Assembly (NCBI RefSeq): GCF_954871325.1
Contig: NC_088777.1
Coordinates: forward strand, 34,449,366 to 34,513,365
From: Gordionus sp. m RMFG-2023
Lineage: Eukaryota; Nematomorpha; Gordioida; Chordodea; Parachordodidae
Direction: 5' to 3'
Length of the DNA stretch: 64,000 nucleotides
The notes under the pieces were generated by a model. It ran no database searches, was not told the origin of the DNA, and saw only the letters and a list, made by a program, of their open reading frames with translations. Positions 11,170 to 23,500 of this stretch are shown here, one piece after another. The position numbers and the translations under genes are program-made. Position 1 is the first letter of the stretch, and the number at the start of each line of letters is the position of its first letter.

Positions 11170-11340
11170 ATCAGAGACTTTTAACCTTGGCCCCGGGTAT
11201 ATGTAGCAGGCCATGTTTTAATTTTTTAAAATATAAAAAAGACAATGGCCGTTCTGAAAAATTTTGTAAAATAAAAATTCTACCCGGGTTGGTATTTTTT
11301 TTAAAAAATTCGGCCAGGCCGTTTAAAAGGAAAATCTGCT
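11170..11340. repeat. GC-rich scrap, probable hAT-like subterminal region
   Basis: This short segment is unusually GC-rich for the window and holds repeated GGCC and CCGGG words (CCTTGGCCCCGGGTA, CTACCCGGGTTGG, TCGGCCAGGCCGTT). Similar segments occur at 28985-29160 and 59385-59575. Such word clusters are typical of hAT subterminal regions. Ends and target duplications could not be defined. Confidence 0.35.
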
Positions 11341-11432
11341 TTTATATGAATATTGATTAGATAATATGAACTATATTAAACTTTTATTTGAATCATTTTT
11401 AATTGTTTAAAAAATAATGAATATTTTTTTAA

Positions 11433-11924
11433 AAACAAACTATATTATTAAGATTTTCACCAAGGAAAACGATTGGGGATGGAAATTGCCTATATCGTGC
11501 TGTGTCATTAGCAATTTTTGGTGAAGAAACGTACCACATTTATTTACGTATTATAGCCGCAATCGAGGTTATACTCAATAGAGACTTTTATGATTTACAA
11601 AATGTTAATTATATTGTACCAGTTTCCATGAGAGAACGTATTTTATTTTATTCTTATAATCATACTTTAAATAACATACTTAAAATAGGAGATTGGTCGG
11701 GCATGATTATTATTTTTGTTTTAAGTGGTGCTTTAAATACGCCTATTAAATCTTTTTGTCCCCCTTTATCATTTAATTTATTAAGCCCAAGTCCTTATAC
11801 CCTTGATATATATGGTCGGGATGTTAGCAGATGTTCTGATATAAAAATTAACATAATGTGGACATCTTGTAGTATACCCGATGATATTTTAAATATTTCT
11901 ATAAATCATTTTATTTATTTATAA
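11433..11924 (+). pseudogene. OTU-like cysteine protease domain of MULE-B
   Basis: The open stretch holds TIGDGNCLYRAVSLAIFG, which is the OTU active-site motif with catalytic Asp and Cys (GDGNC-(F/Y)RA). About 110 residues later come a polar region and NISINHFIYL, where the NHF motif fits the catalytic histidine. The length of about 150 residues is close to one OTU domain. No upstream ATG is in frame, since a stop occurs at 11430, so an upstream exon or a lost start is likely. A tandem-repeat linker and a MULE transposase follow on the same strand. The role may be to remove ubiquitin from a partner protein, but this is inferred from the fold only. Confidence 0.65.
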
Positions 11925-12039
11925 AAGCTTAATTTCAACCCACATGATAAAATAGTTAATATTGACAGTTCATTTGATACTATATCTATTAATTAATTCC
12001 ATGATTTTATAACTATTACGGATAATGTTAAAAAATCGA

Positions 12040-12725
12040 ATTTAAATTATATAAACTCTTCCCCAATTAATGATATCAGCGGTAATTATGATAAAAAATC
12101 TATTAATGAATCGCCTAAATTTATAACTATAAAATCAAATTTAAATAATATAAAATTTTTCCCAATTAATGATAATTATGATAAAAAATCTATTAATGAA
12201 TCGCCTAAATTTATACCTATAAAATCAAATTTACATTATATAAACTCTTCCCCAATTAATGATATCAGCAGTAATTATGATAATAAATCTATTAACATAT
12301 CGCATGAATTTACTCCTATAAAATCAAATTCAAATAATATAAAATTTTCCCCAATTAATGATAATTATGATACAAAATCTATTAACGAATCGCCTAAATT
12401 TATACCTATAAAATTAAATTTAAATAATATAAAATTTTCTCAAATTAATGATAATTATGATAATAAATCTATTAAAGAATCGCATGAATTTACACCTATA
12501 AAATCAAATTTAAATAATATAAAATTTTTCCCAATTAATGATAATTATGATAAAAAATCTATTAAAGAATCGCATGAATTTACACCTATAAAATCAAATT
12601 TACATTATATATTCTCTTCCCCAATAAATGATATAAGCAGTAATTATGATAATAAATCTTTTAAGGAATCGCATGAATTTACACCTATAAAATCAAATTT
12701 GAATAATATAAAATTTTCCCCAATT
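12040..12725 (+). repeat. In-frame tandem repeat between OTU and MULE regions
   Basis: About seven units of 90-96 nt read PIKSNLNNIKF, (F/S)PINDNYDKKS and INESPKFI. Longer units have the insert DISGNYD. Unit lengths are multiples of three and the frame stays open across most units, which suggests selection for translation in the past. Composition (Asn, Ser, Ile, Lys) predicts a flexible, disordered linker. The final unit runs into the frame starting at 12699. Confidence 0.8.
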
Positions 12726-14498
12726 AATGATAATAAATATACTAATAATCAAAAATTCACTAATTTTTCAATAAAAAACATTTTATCATCAAACTCTTCA
12801 CAAAATAAAATTTTTTTACCATGCGATAGTAGTGATATCATCTTAAAAAATTTATTTATCGAGACTACACAGGTAATACAGCTTTTACTAGATCCTAAAA
12901 ATATTTTAAATTCTATACCAATAGGTATCAAAAATAATAAATATTATATAATTAATAATACTAATAATATAAAAAATATTTCGCAATGCATATGTTGATG
13001 ATTGTGGTGCTTGGAGTAGTGTCAAATCCAGTTTAAAAAAATATATTTATTTCTTAGATAAAAATAATATATTAGGCCCATATGTTTTTAATAATAATTG
13101 CCTTTGCAAGTATACTAGGAGGAATAATAAACCTATATATGACATAATAATTAAATCACCAGATAAAAGTTACATATTTATATATAATATATATTATACT
13201 TATTTAAAAAGGGATGAAAACTATAAAAGAAAAATTAGTATTTTAAATAAATTTGATAATACCTCTAAACTTAATTTAAAAAACGTGTATTTAGTTGAAT
13301 ATCTAGGTTTTTATCCAGTAAATGTTATAAATGAAGATAAATATGAAAAAGAGTATATACGTACCCATCCAACTATTTTAAGGGAAATTGAGAAAAGTAT
13401 TAACACTGAAAAAATTCCTAAATTATATAAAAATTTAATTTTAAATAATGATTTTAAAACGAGTCCTCATAATATTTAGCAGCTCCGAAATGTAAAATAT
13501 AATATCAATCGAAAAAATAAAATAGTTTGCTCAAATAATTTTTCTGATAATATATTAAATAATTTCTAATATTGAAAAGCACCCTTTTGTACAAAGTGTA
13601 ATACATAAAAAAAATAAAATTACTTCTATTATTCTTTATACACCCTTAATGATTAAAAATATAAAATATATGTGTGCAGAAAATAATCCATCAATCCTTG
13701 GTTTCGATCGTACATTTAATCTCAGTGATTTATATGTTACGGCTTCAGTTTTTAAGCATAAGTCTATCAAACTTGGGTCTACTAATGACTATCCAATTTT
13801 TCTCGGCCCAGTTTATTTGCATGGGAATGCAGATTATCAAACTTATAATAATTTCTTTTCAGATTTAGAGGGAATTTTTTAAAAAAATCTAATTAATAAA
13901 AACAATATAATTTTTGGGACAGATGATGAAAAAGCTCTACATACCTCCATAAAACAAAATTTTCCGAATTCTGTGCAATTATTATGCACAAGACATATAA
14001 AAGAAAATATTAAAAATTATTTGAGAGATAAAGAGGGGGTTCCCGAAGTAATAAGAAATAAAATAATATTTTTAATTTTTGGTAACAATGGCTTGATATT
14101 TACCAATTCGAGATTTTTTTTGATAAACTTAATAATTTACGAAAATTTTGCGAAAATAATCACTACTATTTTTTATAGAATATATTAACATTTATTTAGA
14201 AAAGAATTTGTACAATCATGTGTTTATCCCAATAAAAAATAAAATTATAAGTGATTTATGGACTAACAACAATTGTGAGTCCATGAATCATGTATTTAAA
14301 AGTTATACAAATTGGCAATCAAGTAATTTAATTAATTTAATTGATATAATATATAATAAAGTACAAATACAAGAAAAAGATCTCGAAAGAGCTTTGATAG
14401 GAAGAGGAGAATTTTATTTGGCTGAGGGGTATAAGTCATTTCAAATAGATTTATCAATTTGGGAGAAATTTAGTGAGGAAGATAAAAAAAAGAAGTAG
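12699..14498 (+). pseudogene. MULE transposase region (MULE-B), broken
   Basis: Consecutive pieces give the MULE catalytic layout. The N-terminal part (12699-13560) holds a cysteine pair SQCIC, WSSVKSSLKKY and later YLVEYLGFYPVN. The core (13649-13882) reads SILGFDRTFNLSDLYV, with the first aspartate, and GPVYLHGNADYQTY. GTDDEKAL at about 13920 gives the second aspartate and LLCTRHIKEN the C-x-H motif. The region at 14208-14498 has WTNNNCESMNH, with the third acidic residue. The frame is broken by about four stops or shifts. The upstream OTU domain and repeat linker may belong to the same polyprotein. No terminal inverted repeats were found. Confidence 0.7.
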
Positions 14499-14499
14499 A

Positions 14500-15267
14500 A
14501 AATTTAATAAAAGGAAGTAAAAAACGGGAAAGAGAAAATGTCATGTCATCATGCGGGGAATTAATACTTTTAAAGCCTAAAAATTCTAAAAAGCCATGTC
14601 AAAAAAATAGATTAAAAAAAAATAGAACAGTATCAATAAAAAAAATTAAAATTGAAAAATAATAAGGCCCTAAACGTCGTACTCTTTTTCATATATATCA
14701 AATCAATTTTTTAATTTTACAATAGATTTTTGTATCAAAACAATGCTTCATCCTAATCATAGTTTTAAAAAAAAATTTATTCACATCGCATGCAAATATT
14801 AATTTTTTTTTAATTTTTATTCATATCGTCATAAATACCAAATTTTTTAAATATTAATTTTTTGTAACTTTTATTCATTCATATCGTCACAAATACCAAA
14901 TTTTTTTTAATTTTTTTTATTGACATCGCATACAAATATTAATTTTTTTTAATTTTTATTCATATCATCACAAATACCAAATTTTTTTAAAATATTTTTT
15001 TTTTACATCGCATAATTTAATTGATTATTCATAATTTCTATTTTGTTAAATATTTTTTAAAATATATGAGGAAATGATGATATATATAGATGAAAATACT
15101 AGGGATATCTGATCCTCGTTTAATTATATTTATTTTTCGCTTTTGTTTTTGGTATAATTATTGTATCAAATGTCTTTTATCGACATTAATTTAATAAAAT
15201 TATATTTTATTTTTTGGATTAATATGATATTATATAATAGATAAAAAATAAAATATTTATTATGATA
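14500..15267. repeat. AT-rich region with a repeat of about 65 bp at 14795-15010
   Basis: Three to four imperfect units alternate CATCGCATACAAATATTAAT and CATATCGTCACAAATACCAA, each followed by T-rich tracts. No coding frame is visible. The region lies just downstream of the MULE-B transposase and may be its subterminal part. The remainder, to 15267, is plain AT-rich sequence. Confidence 0.6.
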
Positions 15268-16690
15268 AAGAATTTTCTATGTATAACGCCAGCAAGACAG
15301 TATTTCGGTTTAAAATCGGTTATCGGTCAAATCACGATATTTTTAAAATATTTTTTTGGAAAATGATTTGCACGTATTTATAGATAAATTAACCAAAAAT
15401 GAACATTTTCCAAATAATATTACTACCAAATTTGGTAGATCGAATATTTAGTAAGTGATCGGTTTCGAGCTCGCCATTCGGTCAAATCATAATGTTTTCA
15501 AAAAATTAATTAGGATAATGCTTAACACGTTATTGTTCACGTATAAACCAAAAATGAAGAATTTTCTATGTATAACGCCAGCAAAACAGTATTTCGGTTT
15601 TAAATCGGTTATCGATCAAATCACGATATTTTCAAAATATTTTTTGGGATAATGATTTGCACGTATTTATAGATAAATTAACCAAAAATGGACATTTATC
15701 AAATAATATTACTACCAAATTTGGTAGATCGAATATTTAGTAAGTAGTCGGTTTTGAGCTCGCCATTCGGTCAAATCATAATATTTTCAAAAAATTAATT
15801 AGGATAATGCTTAACACGTTATTGTTCACGTATAAACCAAAAATGAAGAATTTTCTATGTATAACGCCAGCAAGACAGTATTTCGGTTTTAAATCGGTTA
15901 TCGGTCAAATCACGATATTTTCAAAATATTTTTTGGGATGATGATTTGCACGTATTTATAGATAAATTAACCAAAAATGGACATTTATCAAATAATATTA
16001 CTTCCAAATTTGGTAGATCGAATATTTAGTAAGTGGTCGGTTTTGAGCTCGCCATTCGGTCAAATCATAATATTTTCAAAAAATTAATTAGGATAATGCT
16101 TAACACGTTATTGTTCACGTATAAACCAAAAATAAAGAATTTTCCATGTATAACGCCAGCAAGACAGTATTTAGTCATTGGGCCGGTTTCAAATCGGTTT
16201 TCTGTCAAATCACGATATTTTTAAAATATTTTTTGGGATAATGATTTGCACGTATTTATAGATAAATAAACCAAAAATGGTTATTTTCCAAATAATATTA
16301 ACACCAAATTTGGTCGATCAAATATTTAGTAATTGGTCGGTTTTAAGCCCGGCATTCGGTCAAATCATAATATTTTCAAAATATTTTTTAATGTTTAACA
16401 CCTAAATATACACGTATAAACCAAAAATGAAGAGATTTTGATCAATAACGCCAGCAATATGTTCCTTACAAACTTTCTACTATTTTTCGCTTCTAAACCT
16501 ACTCATTAATTAAATCTCAAAGAAACCTCTATTTTTTAAATTTATTTTAGGTTTTTCACATGTATTTACACCCAAATACAAAAAAAGCGCTATCCAATAT
16601 TTTGGTTTCCTAAGAATATATTTTCATATTTATGTATTTAACGCACTCTTATGGATATAAATTTGTTAAATTTTGTAATGAAAAATAAAA
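15268..16690 (+). repeat. Dispersed dimeric repeat, copy 2, with unique tail
   Basis: There are about four dimer units of 290 bp, marked by AACGCCAGCAAGACAGTATT at about 15278, 15575, 15864 and 16150, then a last AACGCCAGCAATATGTTCCT at about 16447. A single-copy tail of about 240 bp follows, containing AAAAAAGCGCTATCCAATAT and CTTATGGATATAAATTTG. The same tail follows the copy at 36.6-38.4 kb, so array and tail form one element. Its architecture (tandem core plus fixed tail) resembles bivalve pearl elements and Helentron-derived elements with central repeats. Confidence 0.8.
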
Positions 16691-16699
16691 TTTAAGTTG

Positions 16700-17252
16700 T
16701 AATAAGCTAGTAAATATATTTTTTTTCCAATAATATTAAGTAAAAATAGAATTTTAAATTATTTGATATTTAATATCAATTTTTTAATTAATTAAAAATT
16801 GATTTATGTAAATAAAAAAAATGTTTTTGAAAAAATTTTTTTAAAAGATTTATATCATCAAATTATGATTGATTATGATTAATTGCTTTTTAGCAAGACA
16901 GTTTAACAAGACAGTTTACCAAGACAGTATTTAGTCATACAGTTAAATTTCTTCATTTTTGTTTAAAAAAAAAAATTTTTTTTTTAATGATTTGATAAGG
17001 GAGGTTTGGGTTAATTATGTTATGATGTTATGATTTTAGATATTTTGTAGACGAAGAATCTTATCATATGGTCATGGTAAAATGCCAACTACCCCGTAAC
17101 TTATAGAAGACGAAAGAAGAAAAAGGATTATATTGCGGAACAAAAGACCATCAAGTGATACACTGAAAACAACTACTATTACGTAACGTATGGCCGGGAA
17201 TTAATGCAGCAGTCAACAGCAAGGGCAGTTCGGTCGATTGTAAGTTGGGAGA
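16700..17252. other. AT-rich region with a repeat scrap and possible retroelement 3' remnant
   Basis: Bases 16890-16935 carry three close copies of AAGACAGTTTA-like sequence that match the AAGACAGTATTTAGTCAT part of the dimeric repeat. Bases 17040-17250 are less AT-rich and look like decayed coding sequence (for example ATGGCCGGGAATTAATGCAG), ending in GTTGGGAGA just before the LTR-like segment. No intact frame is present. Confidence 0.4.
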
Positions 17253-17635
17253 TGTTATAATTGGTGTTGTTTTTTTTATTTTGTTGCTTATATTTTATCT
17301 CTATTATAGTAATTTTGATGCATAATAATTGGCCGTGTAACAACGGCGCGAGCATTTTACTTAGAATATAATTTATAATAATCAGGGTGAGTCCTATTTT
17401 TATTTTAATTTATTTTAGAAAATTATTTATTATATTTTAGAAGATAAAAGGCCGATTTTGAGACAATATATCATCATTATTTACCTATTATTTTCTTTTT
17501 AAATAAAACTATTTGACCTTTTGTTTATGAGTTGTTAGAATTATTTATGTTATTAAATTCCTACTGTGTATAAGCAATATATAATCTAAAAACTAACTTA
17601 TTCTTAATTGAGCTGACCATTATTCGCTCATAACA
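17253..17635 (+). repeat. Probable gypsy-type LTR (solo or 3' remnant)
   Basis: This 383-bp segment starts TGTTATAATTGG and ends CTCATAACA, so TGTTAT and ATAACA form an inverted terminal pair. A purine-rich stretch precedes it, as in a 3' LTR. No second copy is in the window and no clear target duplication was found. An alternative end at 17342 (GTGTAACA) would give only 90 bp and is less likely. Confidence 0.4.
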
Positions 17636-17819
17636 TCATTCCCCTTCATTCCTGCTGATGAGCCCCATACCTATATTATATTTTTAGTTAAAATAATATG
17701 ATATCTCATGATCTGTAATCCATGCCATTTATTACTCACCACTATTTGTGATTCATTTCTGATTCTGTGTTATTTGTGATTACCAGGCTATTCACCCCCT
17801 CCCCCGACCGAAGACAGGG

Positions 17820-17836
17820 CTAGGGCAAAGCCCTAG
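17820..17836 (+). other. Hairpin ending in CTAG, possible Helitron 3' terminus
   Basis: CTAGGGC and GCCCTAG form a perfect 7-bp stem around an AAA loop. The structure ends in CTAG followed by T, which fits the CTRR end and A/T insertion site of Helitrons, although the hairpin normally lies about 10 bases before the end. A GC-rich CCCCCTCCCCCGACCG tract lies just upstream. No Rep/helicase gene is seen. Confidence 0.3.
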
Positions 17837-17839
17837 TTT

Positions 17840-20063
17840 TTAATCATCCATAATCCAACAAAATTTTATCAAACGGACGTATATAATGCACAATTGTAAT
17901 TACATGTATATAATAAACTTATAATTTTTTTTAATCCATTGCAGCAACACTTTTATATAATATGATAAGATAATTAACAACCTACTTTTGTACTAAAAAA
18001 ATATACAGTTGTTATTTAATAAACTTATAACTTTTCTTACGCATGTTATACAACAATATTATATCATAAGTAAATTAATACAACCTACTTTTATATTTAC
18101 AAAGTACACAGTTGTTACTCACATTTTAAACTATAATATTATTGTTACTGTATAATTACCATATTATGTTGAATGCTAACCACAATATTAGGGTTAAACA
18201 AAATCCACAATATTACACATTACATTCCTCCTGATCGTACATGATCATTTTATCGAATATGGTAACATAAGTTATTGATAATATCTTATTTATTTAGAGC
18301 ATATATGTTCCCTGCCCTTAGACAATTTCTTCTCTTTATTGTCAAATAAACGTGCCTAAACTATTAGCCTCACACTAAATTTGTTTGTTTCATACTAATC
18401 AAAGGTATATCATCGATATTTTTGGGTCTCAATAAATATAATAGAACCTTGGTGCTTCGACTGAAACAATTAAGAAGATGTTAACCTTCTCGGTCTTTTT
18501 GATTTAGGCCAAATATGTTTATTATTACATCTTCATTGATATAATATTCTAAGAAATATTTTCATTTTTTGGGTAATGGGGTTATTTTTGATATCTATAA
18601 AAAATTATTAAGGGAATTCTTTTTCACTTTATTTTCCGGGGAATTATTATCCATTTAATATTTTTTTAAATAAAAAAAATGGGGAATATTTTATTCGAAA
18701 TTTTTTCTGAGAGATTTTTTTTTACAAGATAATCTTTTTACGGAGGATTATTATTAAAAGGAAATATCTACCAGGTGAATTTTTCTCCTAGGATTTTATT
18801 TTCAGGGATTATTTTCCGCTTAGCATAATAATAGTAATACAAGACGATCGATGAAAACAAATTTTAAGAATTCAAAATTGGTAATTCAATTAACTAAACT
18901 ATATCTTCGTTTATTCCCCTGATTGTAATTCATATTTAGAAAAATCAAAAACAACTAATTTTCATAAAACTCTAATTTTTTATGGCGAGAATAAAAATGT
19001 AGGCTATTTTATTAAGCTTGAACAAGTTTAAAAAATGAAATCGAAAAGAGTTAAAAATGTTAGAATCCATGAGTTGAAAATAGCGCCAAGAGAGGTTAGA
19101 AAATTATTTGCTATGCATCATTGTAACATAGAGAAAAATAAAAAATAGGTTAGGTAATAAAATGTTAAAATTAATATACGAAATTAAAATAATGTTAATT
19201 TTTTTTATAATGAATAAAAATAGGCAGAAAAAATTATAAGATAGAAAGAAATAAAAGAAAGATATTTTTTTAATATTTTTTTTATATAGCAAATTTCAAT
19301 TTTTTCCACGAATCTATATTTCTAACGTGGGAGGTGCTTAGCATGAGCTTTTTACGGTAGGGAGAAGAGAGTAATTCTTTAAATTTTAAACTAATTATTT
19401 TTGGAAAATGAAAAATTTATTAGAACTTTTCATCGTATATAATTTATTAGAACTTTTCATCATATATAATTTGAACCAATCATTTTTTAAAAAATGAAAA
19501 TTAGAACAAATAATAAAATATTGGAAACTAATAAATATTTAAGAATAAATAAAATTAGCAAAAAATATTATAGCTAATATGTAAGCTAGTATTTAAATCA
19601 CAATAAAAGTGATTTAAAAAGATAAACAAATATCGTTCATGAATGGAAATAAATCTTCTTTGATATTGCGTCCCTTTTTCAATAAGTTAATATATTGGGG
19701 ATTAAATTATTATGTATATAAAGTAGATTAGTCCATTCAATCGTGTTTTACTTCTAATGAAGGAATAGTTCTCTATTGTTGAAAAAATAGTCAGTATTTT
19801 ATATAGTATTTGGAAATTTTAGAATAAAATATAAGATACATTAATTTATTTATTACCATAAAATATATTTAAAAATTGGTAATTTGATATGACGTTTATT
19901 TATATAACTTTAAGATGCAATTATTACATTCATCCACTAGTTATACTCAATTATTCTGTAATTTAGTAATATTCACGAACTTATGAATTTTTTTTTTTAA
20001 TTCTTATTATTTAAATCGATATCCTTTTATAAAGCTAGAGTTTGATATATAATGATTATTATG
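17840..20063. other. AT-rich region without recognisable genes
   Basis: No frame with plausible coding character is seen on either strand; the 62-codon minus-strand frame at 19104-19292 is low-complexity Phe/Ile/Lys. A 24-base stretch (TTTATTAGAACTTTTCATC) is directly repeated at 19417-19465. Two AACCTACTTTT(A/G)TA blocks occur at 17980 and 18085, each near CAGTTGTTA. Confidence 0.6.
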
Positions 20064-20560
20064 TGAAGTATCTTTGAAGTATAAGTGTAATCCATAAAGT
20101 ATTTTTGAAGATTATTTTATATAAAAAATCGTTTATTTAAACTATTTATATTTTACATTCTTTTTTATACTAAAGACTTTGAAAAGGTTGCAGAAATCAA
20201 AAGCAGAACATAAATGGTGTAAACGTATATTACGTGAATTTATTGATATTTAAATTAAAAAAATATAATGATCACATATTCAAAAATAGTTTGCTATATA
20301 TATTGACAATGTAATTTATCATAAATTGATCTTTTTTTAAAAAGTTAAAAATAAAAAATTGAATATTAGTTTGTTAAGTAAATTGATTTATAAAATATAA
20401 AATTTAATATTAGTTTATAAACAAATTGATTTAAAATAAAAAAAGTTGTTTTTAACAAAAAGAAAGAAACAATTTTTATTACATTTGAAATATTTAAGTT
20501 ACGCCATAAATGACTTAAGGATAAAAAAAAATAATTTTTTATAGTTAATATTATTTAACA
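20064..20560 (-). repeat. 3' LTR of the second gypsy element
   Basis: The 497-bp partner of the LTR at 24981-25475. On the minus strand it is preceded by an A-rich tract ending AAAGTGTGAA, which may be the polypurine tract. Flanked on the outside by TTATG, the left half of the target duplication. Confidence 0.93.
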
Positions 20561-23500
20561 TTTCACACTTTTTTTTTTTTTTTTATTTGCCCTCTGTCTA
20601 TAATTTAGTTGTATGTCATTCTTGTTCGTTAACCCCTTCGTTGATCTTTTGTACGTTTTATCTATTTAGTTCCACACACAAAAAAACTAATTTTGTTTTA
20701 ATATAAGGAAAAGAAAAAAAAATTTTATTATCAAATTTAATTCATTATAAAATTTTCAAATTTTCTAGGCAACACACTATTTCTAACTGGTCTTTGAACG
20801 TTTTCTGATCATTTACTTGTACGTTTTGGTTTCTTGGTTCATCACCTCCCCTTCTAAAATTCAATGTATAAGGTGATGCATTATTATTAACATTCGCTTT
20901 AAAAACTGTTGCACCATTAGAAGAAAGTTCTACATTAGTTGATCTTCTTTTTATTTGGTCCAAGTGTCTTTTTATAATTTTGTTCCCAGTATCTATATCA
21001 TACAACAAATTTCCGTTTTTGCGCATTATTGTACCTTTTTCCCAATTATTAGCTTTAAAAGTTTTATACCATATGCTGTCTCCTATTTCTATATCCCTAT
21101 CTATTGATATCTTGTGATTTAGTATATGATCTCTTTCATCCCTCGGTTTTATCAACTCCCATTTTGTCCTAATCATTCTGGAGAACATTACTTCGCTTGG
21201 TATTTTGTTGGTCGTTGCGTTGGGTGTATTACGATAATTAAAAAGAAACTTTTCTAGAGCTATGTCTACGTCTATTTTATTATTATTTTCCATATTCCTT
21301 TTCATATTCATTTTCATTGATCTAATCATACGCTCACATTGGCCATTGGACTGTTGGTGGTGAGGTGCGGTGAGCAAGTGTTCGATTTCGTGATCTTCAC
21401 AAAATTTCTTAAATAATTTACTGGTAAAGTTAGTTCCATTATCACTGACTATTCTATTAGGTATACCAAATAAACTTATTATTTTCATCAATTCTTTAAT
21501 CGTTGATTCCGTAGTTGTGTTTCTCATTCTCCTAATAATAGGAAATTTGCTGAAGGCGTCAACACATACCATAAAATTATTATCTTTGAACTCTGCAAAG
21601 TCTATGTGTACGCGCTCGAATACTTTCGTTGCTGTTTCCCATGGGTTTTGAATATTATGAGGATTGTCTGCGTATTTATTGCAAGCATCGCAATTCTTTA
21701 CCTCCTGATCTATGTCTGCATTTAAACCAGGCCACCACAGATACTCTCTTGCTAATGATTTTGTTTTTCCAGCACCGAGATGCCCATTATGCAACTCTTG
21801 CAAAATCTCTTTTCTCATACCTTTCGGTATTATGATCCTATTCTCTTTAAAAAGGCAACCTTTGATTAAACTCAATTCCAATACCATATTTTTATACGTT
21901 TTGTTCTTTATCTGCTCATGATTCCTTATATCATTAATTACTTCCATTAGTTCTTGATCAATATTAGTTTCTTTAACTATTCTTTTAAAATTTATTGGTG
22001 TGTCCCAAAGATTGTCATCAATTATTTCGTCATCTAACTTTTGTACCATCTCTTCTGTATTCATTAGTGGTAATCTGGACAAACAGTCTGGTACAATATT
22101 TCGTTTCCCGGGTTTGTGAACTATCGTAAAGTCATGCGCTCCCATAGCCAAGTTCCATTTTTGGAGTCGCATTGATATGGAAGAATTTTCCTTGAGTCCC
22201 TTCGTAAATATATACACGAGTGGCTTGTGGTCGGTAATTATTACAAATCTTGTGCCTATTAAATACTCCTGGAATTTTTTAACCGCGTAAATTACCGACA
22301 AAGCTTCTCTTTCGATATTGGTATAATTTAACTCTGATTTCAATAGTGCTCTTGACGCGAAAGCGATGGGTTTTTCTTTGCCATCACCCTCAATATGAAA
22401 TAAGACTGCGCCTAAACCTTTCTTTGAAGCATCAGTTGCAATGCCCACTGGTAGATCCGGGTTATAAAAATTTAACGTAGGCGGAGTGCTTATGAGTTTT
22501 TTTAGGTAATCAAAGCTTTCTTGATGTGTACTATCCCATGACCACTTGTCTTTATTCACTATTTTGTATAAGGGATCGGCGATGTCAGCAAAATTGCACA
22601 GAAATTTTCGATAATAGCTCGCCATCCCCAAAAAAGTTGCCAACTCTTCTTTTGTCTTAGGTTCCGGCATATTAGAAATAGCCTTTATTTTATCTGCGTT
22701 CGGATGGATTCCATTGTCGTCTATATCGTGACCTAGAAACCGTAGTTTTTTTTAAAAAAATATACTCTTTGTGAAGTTTGGTGTAAGCCCATACTTTGAT
22801 ATTTTGTCAAATACCATTTTTATGTTGTTCACGTGAGCTTCATTATCCTCCCCAGTAATCAATAAGTCATCAATATAAAACACGACGTCTTTCATGTTCC
22901 CGAAAATATTATCCATGGTTTGTTGGAATATTGCTGACGAAGTTTTTAATCCAAACGGAAGTCTTGTAAACCTGAAATAGCCTTTATGAGTTGAAATAGT
23001 GAGAAAGTCTCTTGATTCTTTGTGTATTGGAACTTGAAGAAATGCATTTTTAAAGTCGATCTTTGTAAATTTCTTGCCTTTCGATAACTTTGCCATAAGG
23101 TCATTAATGCGTGGAATTGGGTACTTGAAATCCTCTAACGCAGGATTAATAGTATTCTTGAAGTCAACACATAGCCGAATTGAACCATCGCTCTTGACAA
23201 CAGGAGTGAGAGAACTGGCCCATCTTACCTCTTCAACAGGTTCGATTATTTTGTCGCTTATCCACTTCTGTAGTTCTTTTGTAACCAATTCCATTCTAGA
23301 ATAAGGTACACGCCTGGGAGGTATGATTTTCGGTGTAGCACCTTGTTTTAGATGTAGTTTGACATAATTGCGTAGTATTGGTTTCTTGCTAAGTTTTGAC
23401 TCGCATTGTTTGATCAGTTCTTGAATAGTATTGTCATAATCTTCTTCGACTAAGTTTACAAATCTATCTAGTATATTTCTAAAGACTGCTATCCAGGTCC

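Noticed and set aside
17253-17342. A 90-bp LTR (TGTTATAATTGG ... GTGTAACA)
   Set aside because: Too short for an LTR; a longer segment ending at 17635 has equally good inverted termini.
19104-19292. 62-codon minus-strand frame
   Set aside because: Low-complexity Phe/Ile/Asn/Lys in AT-rich DNA, expected by chance.
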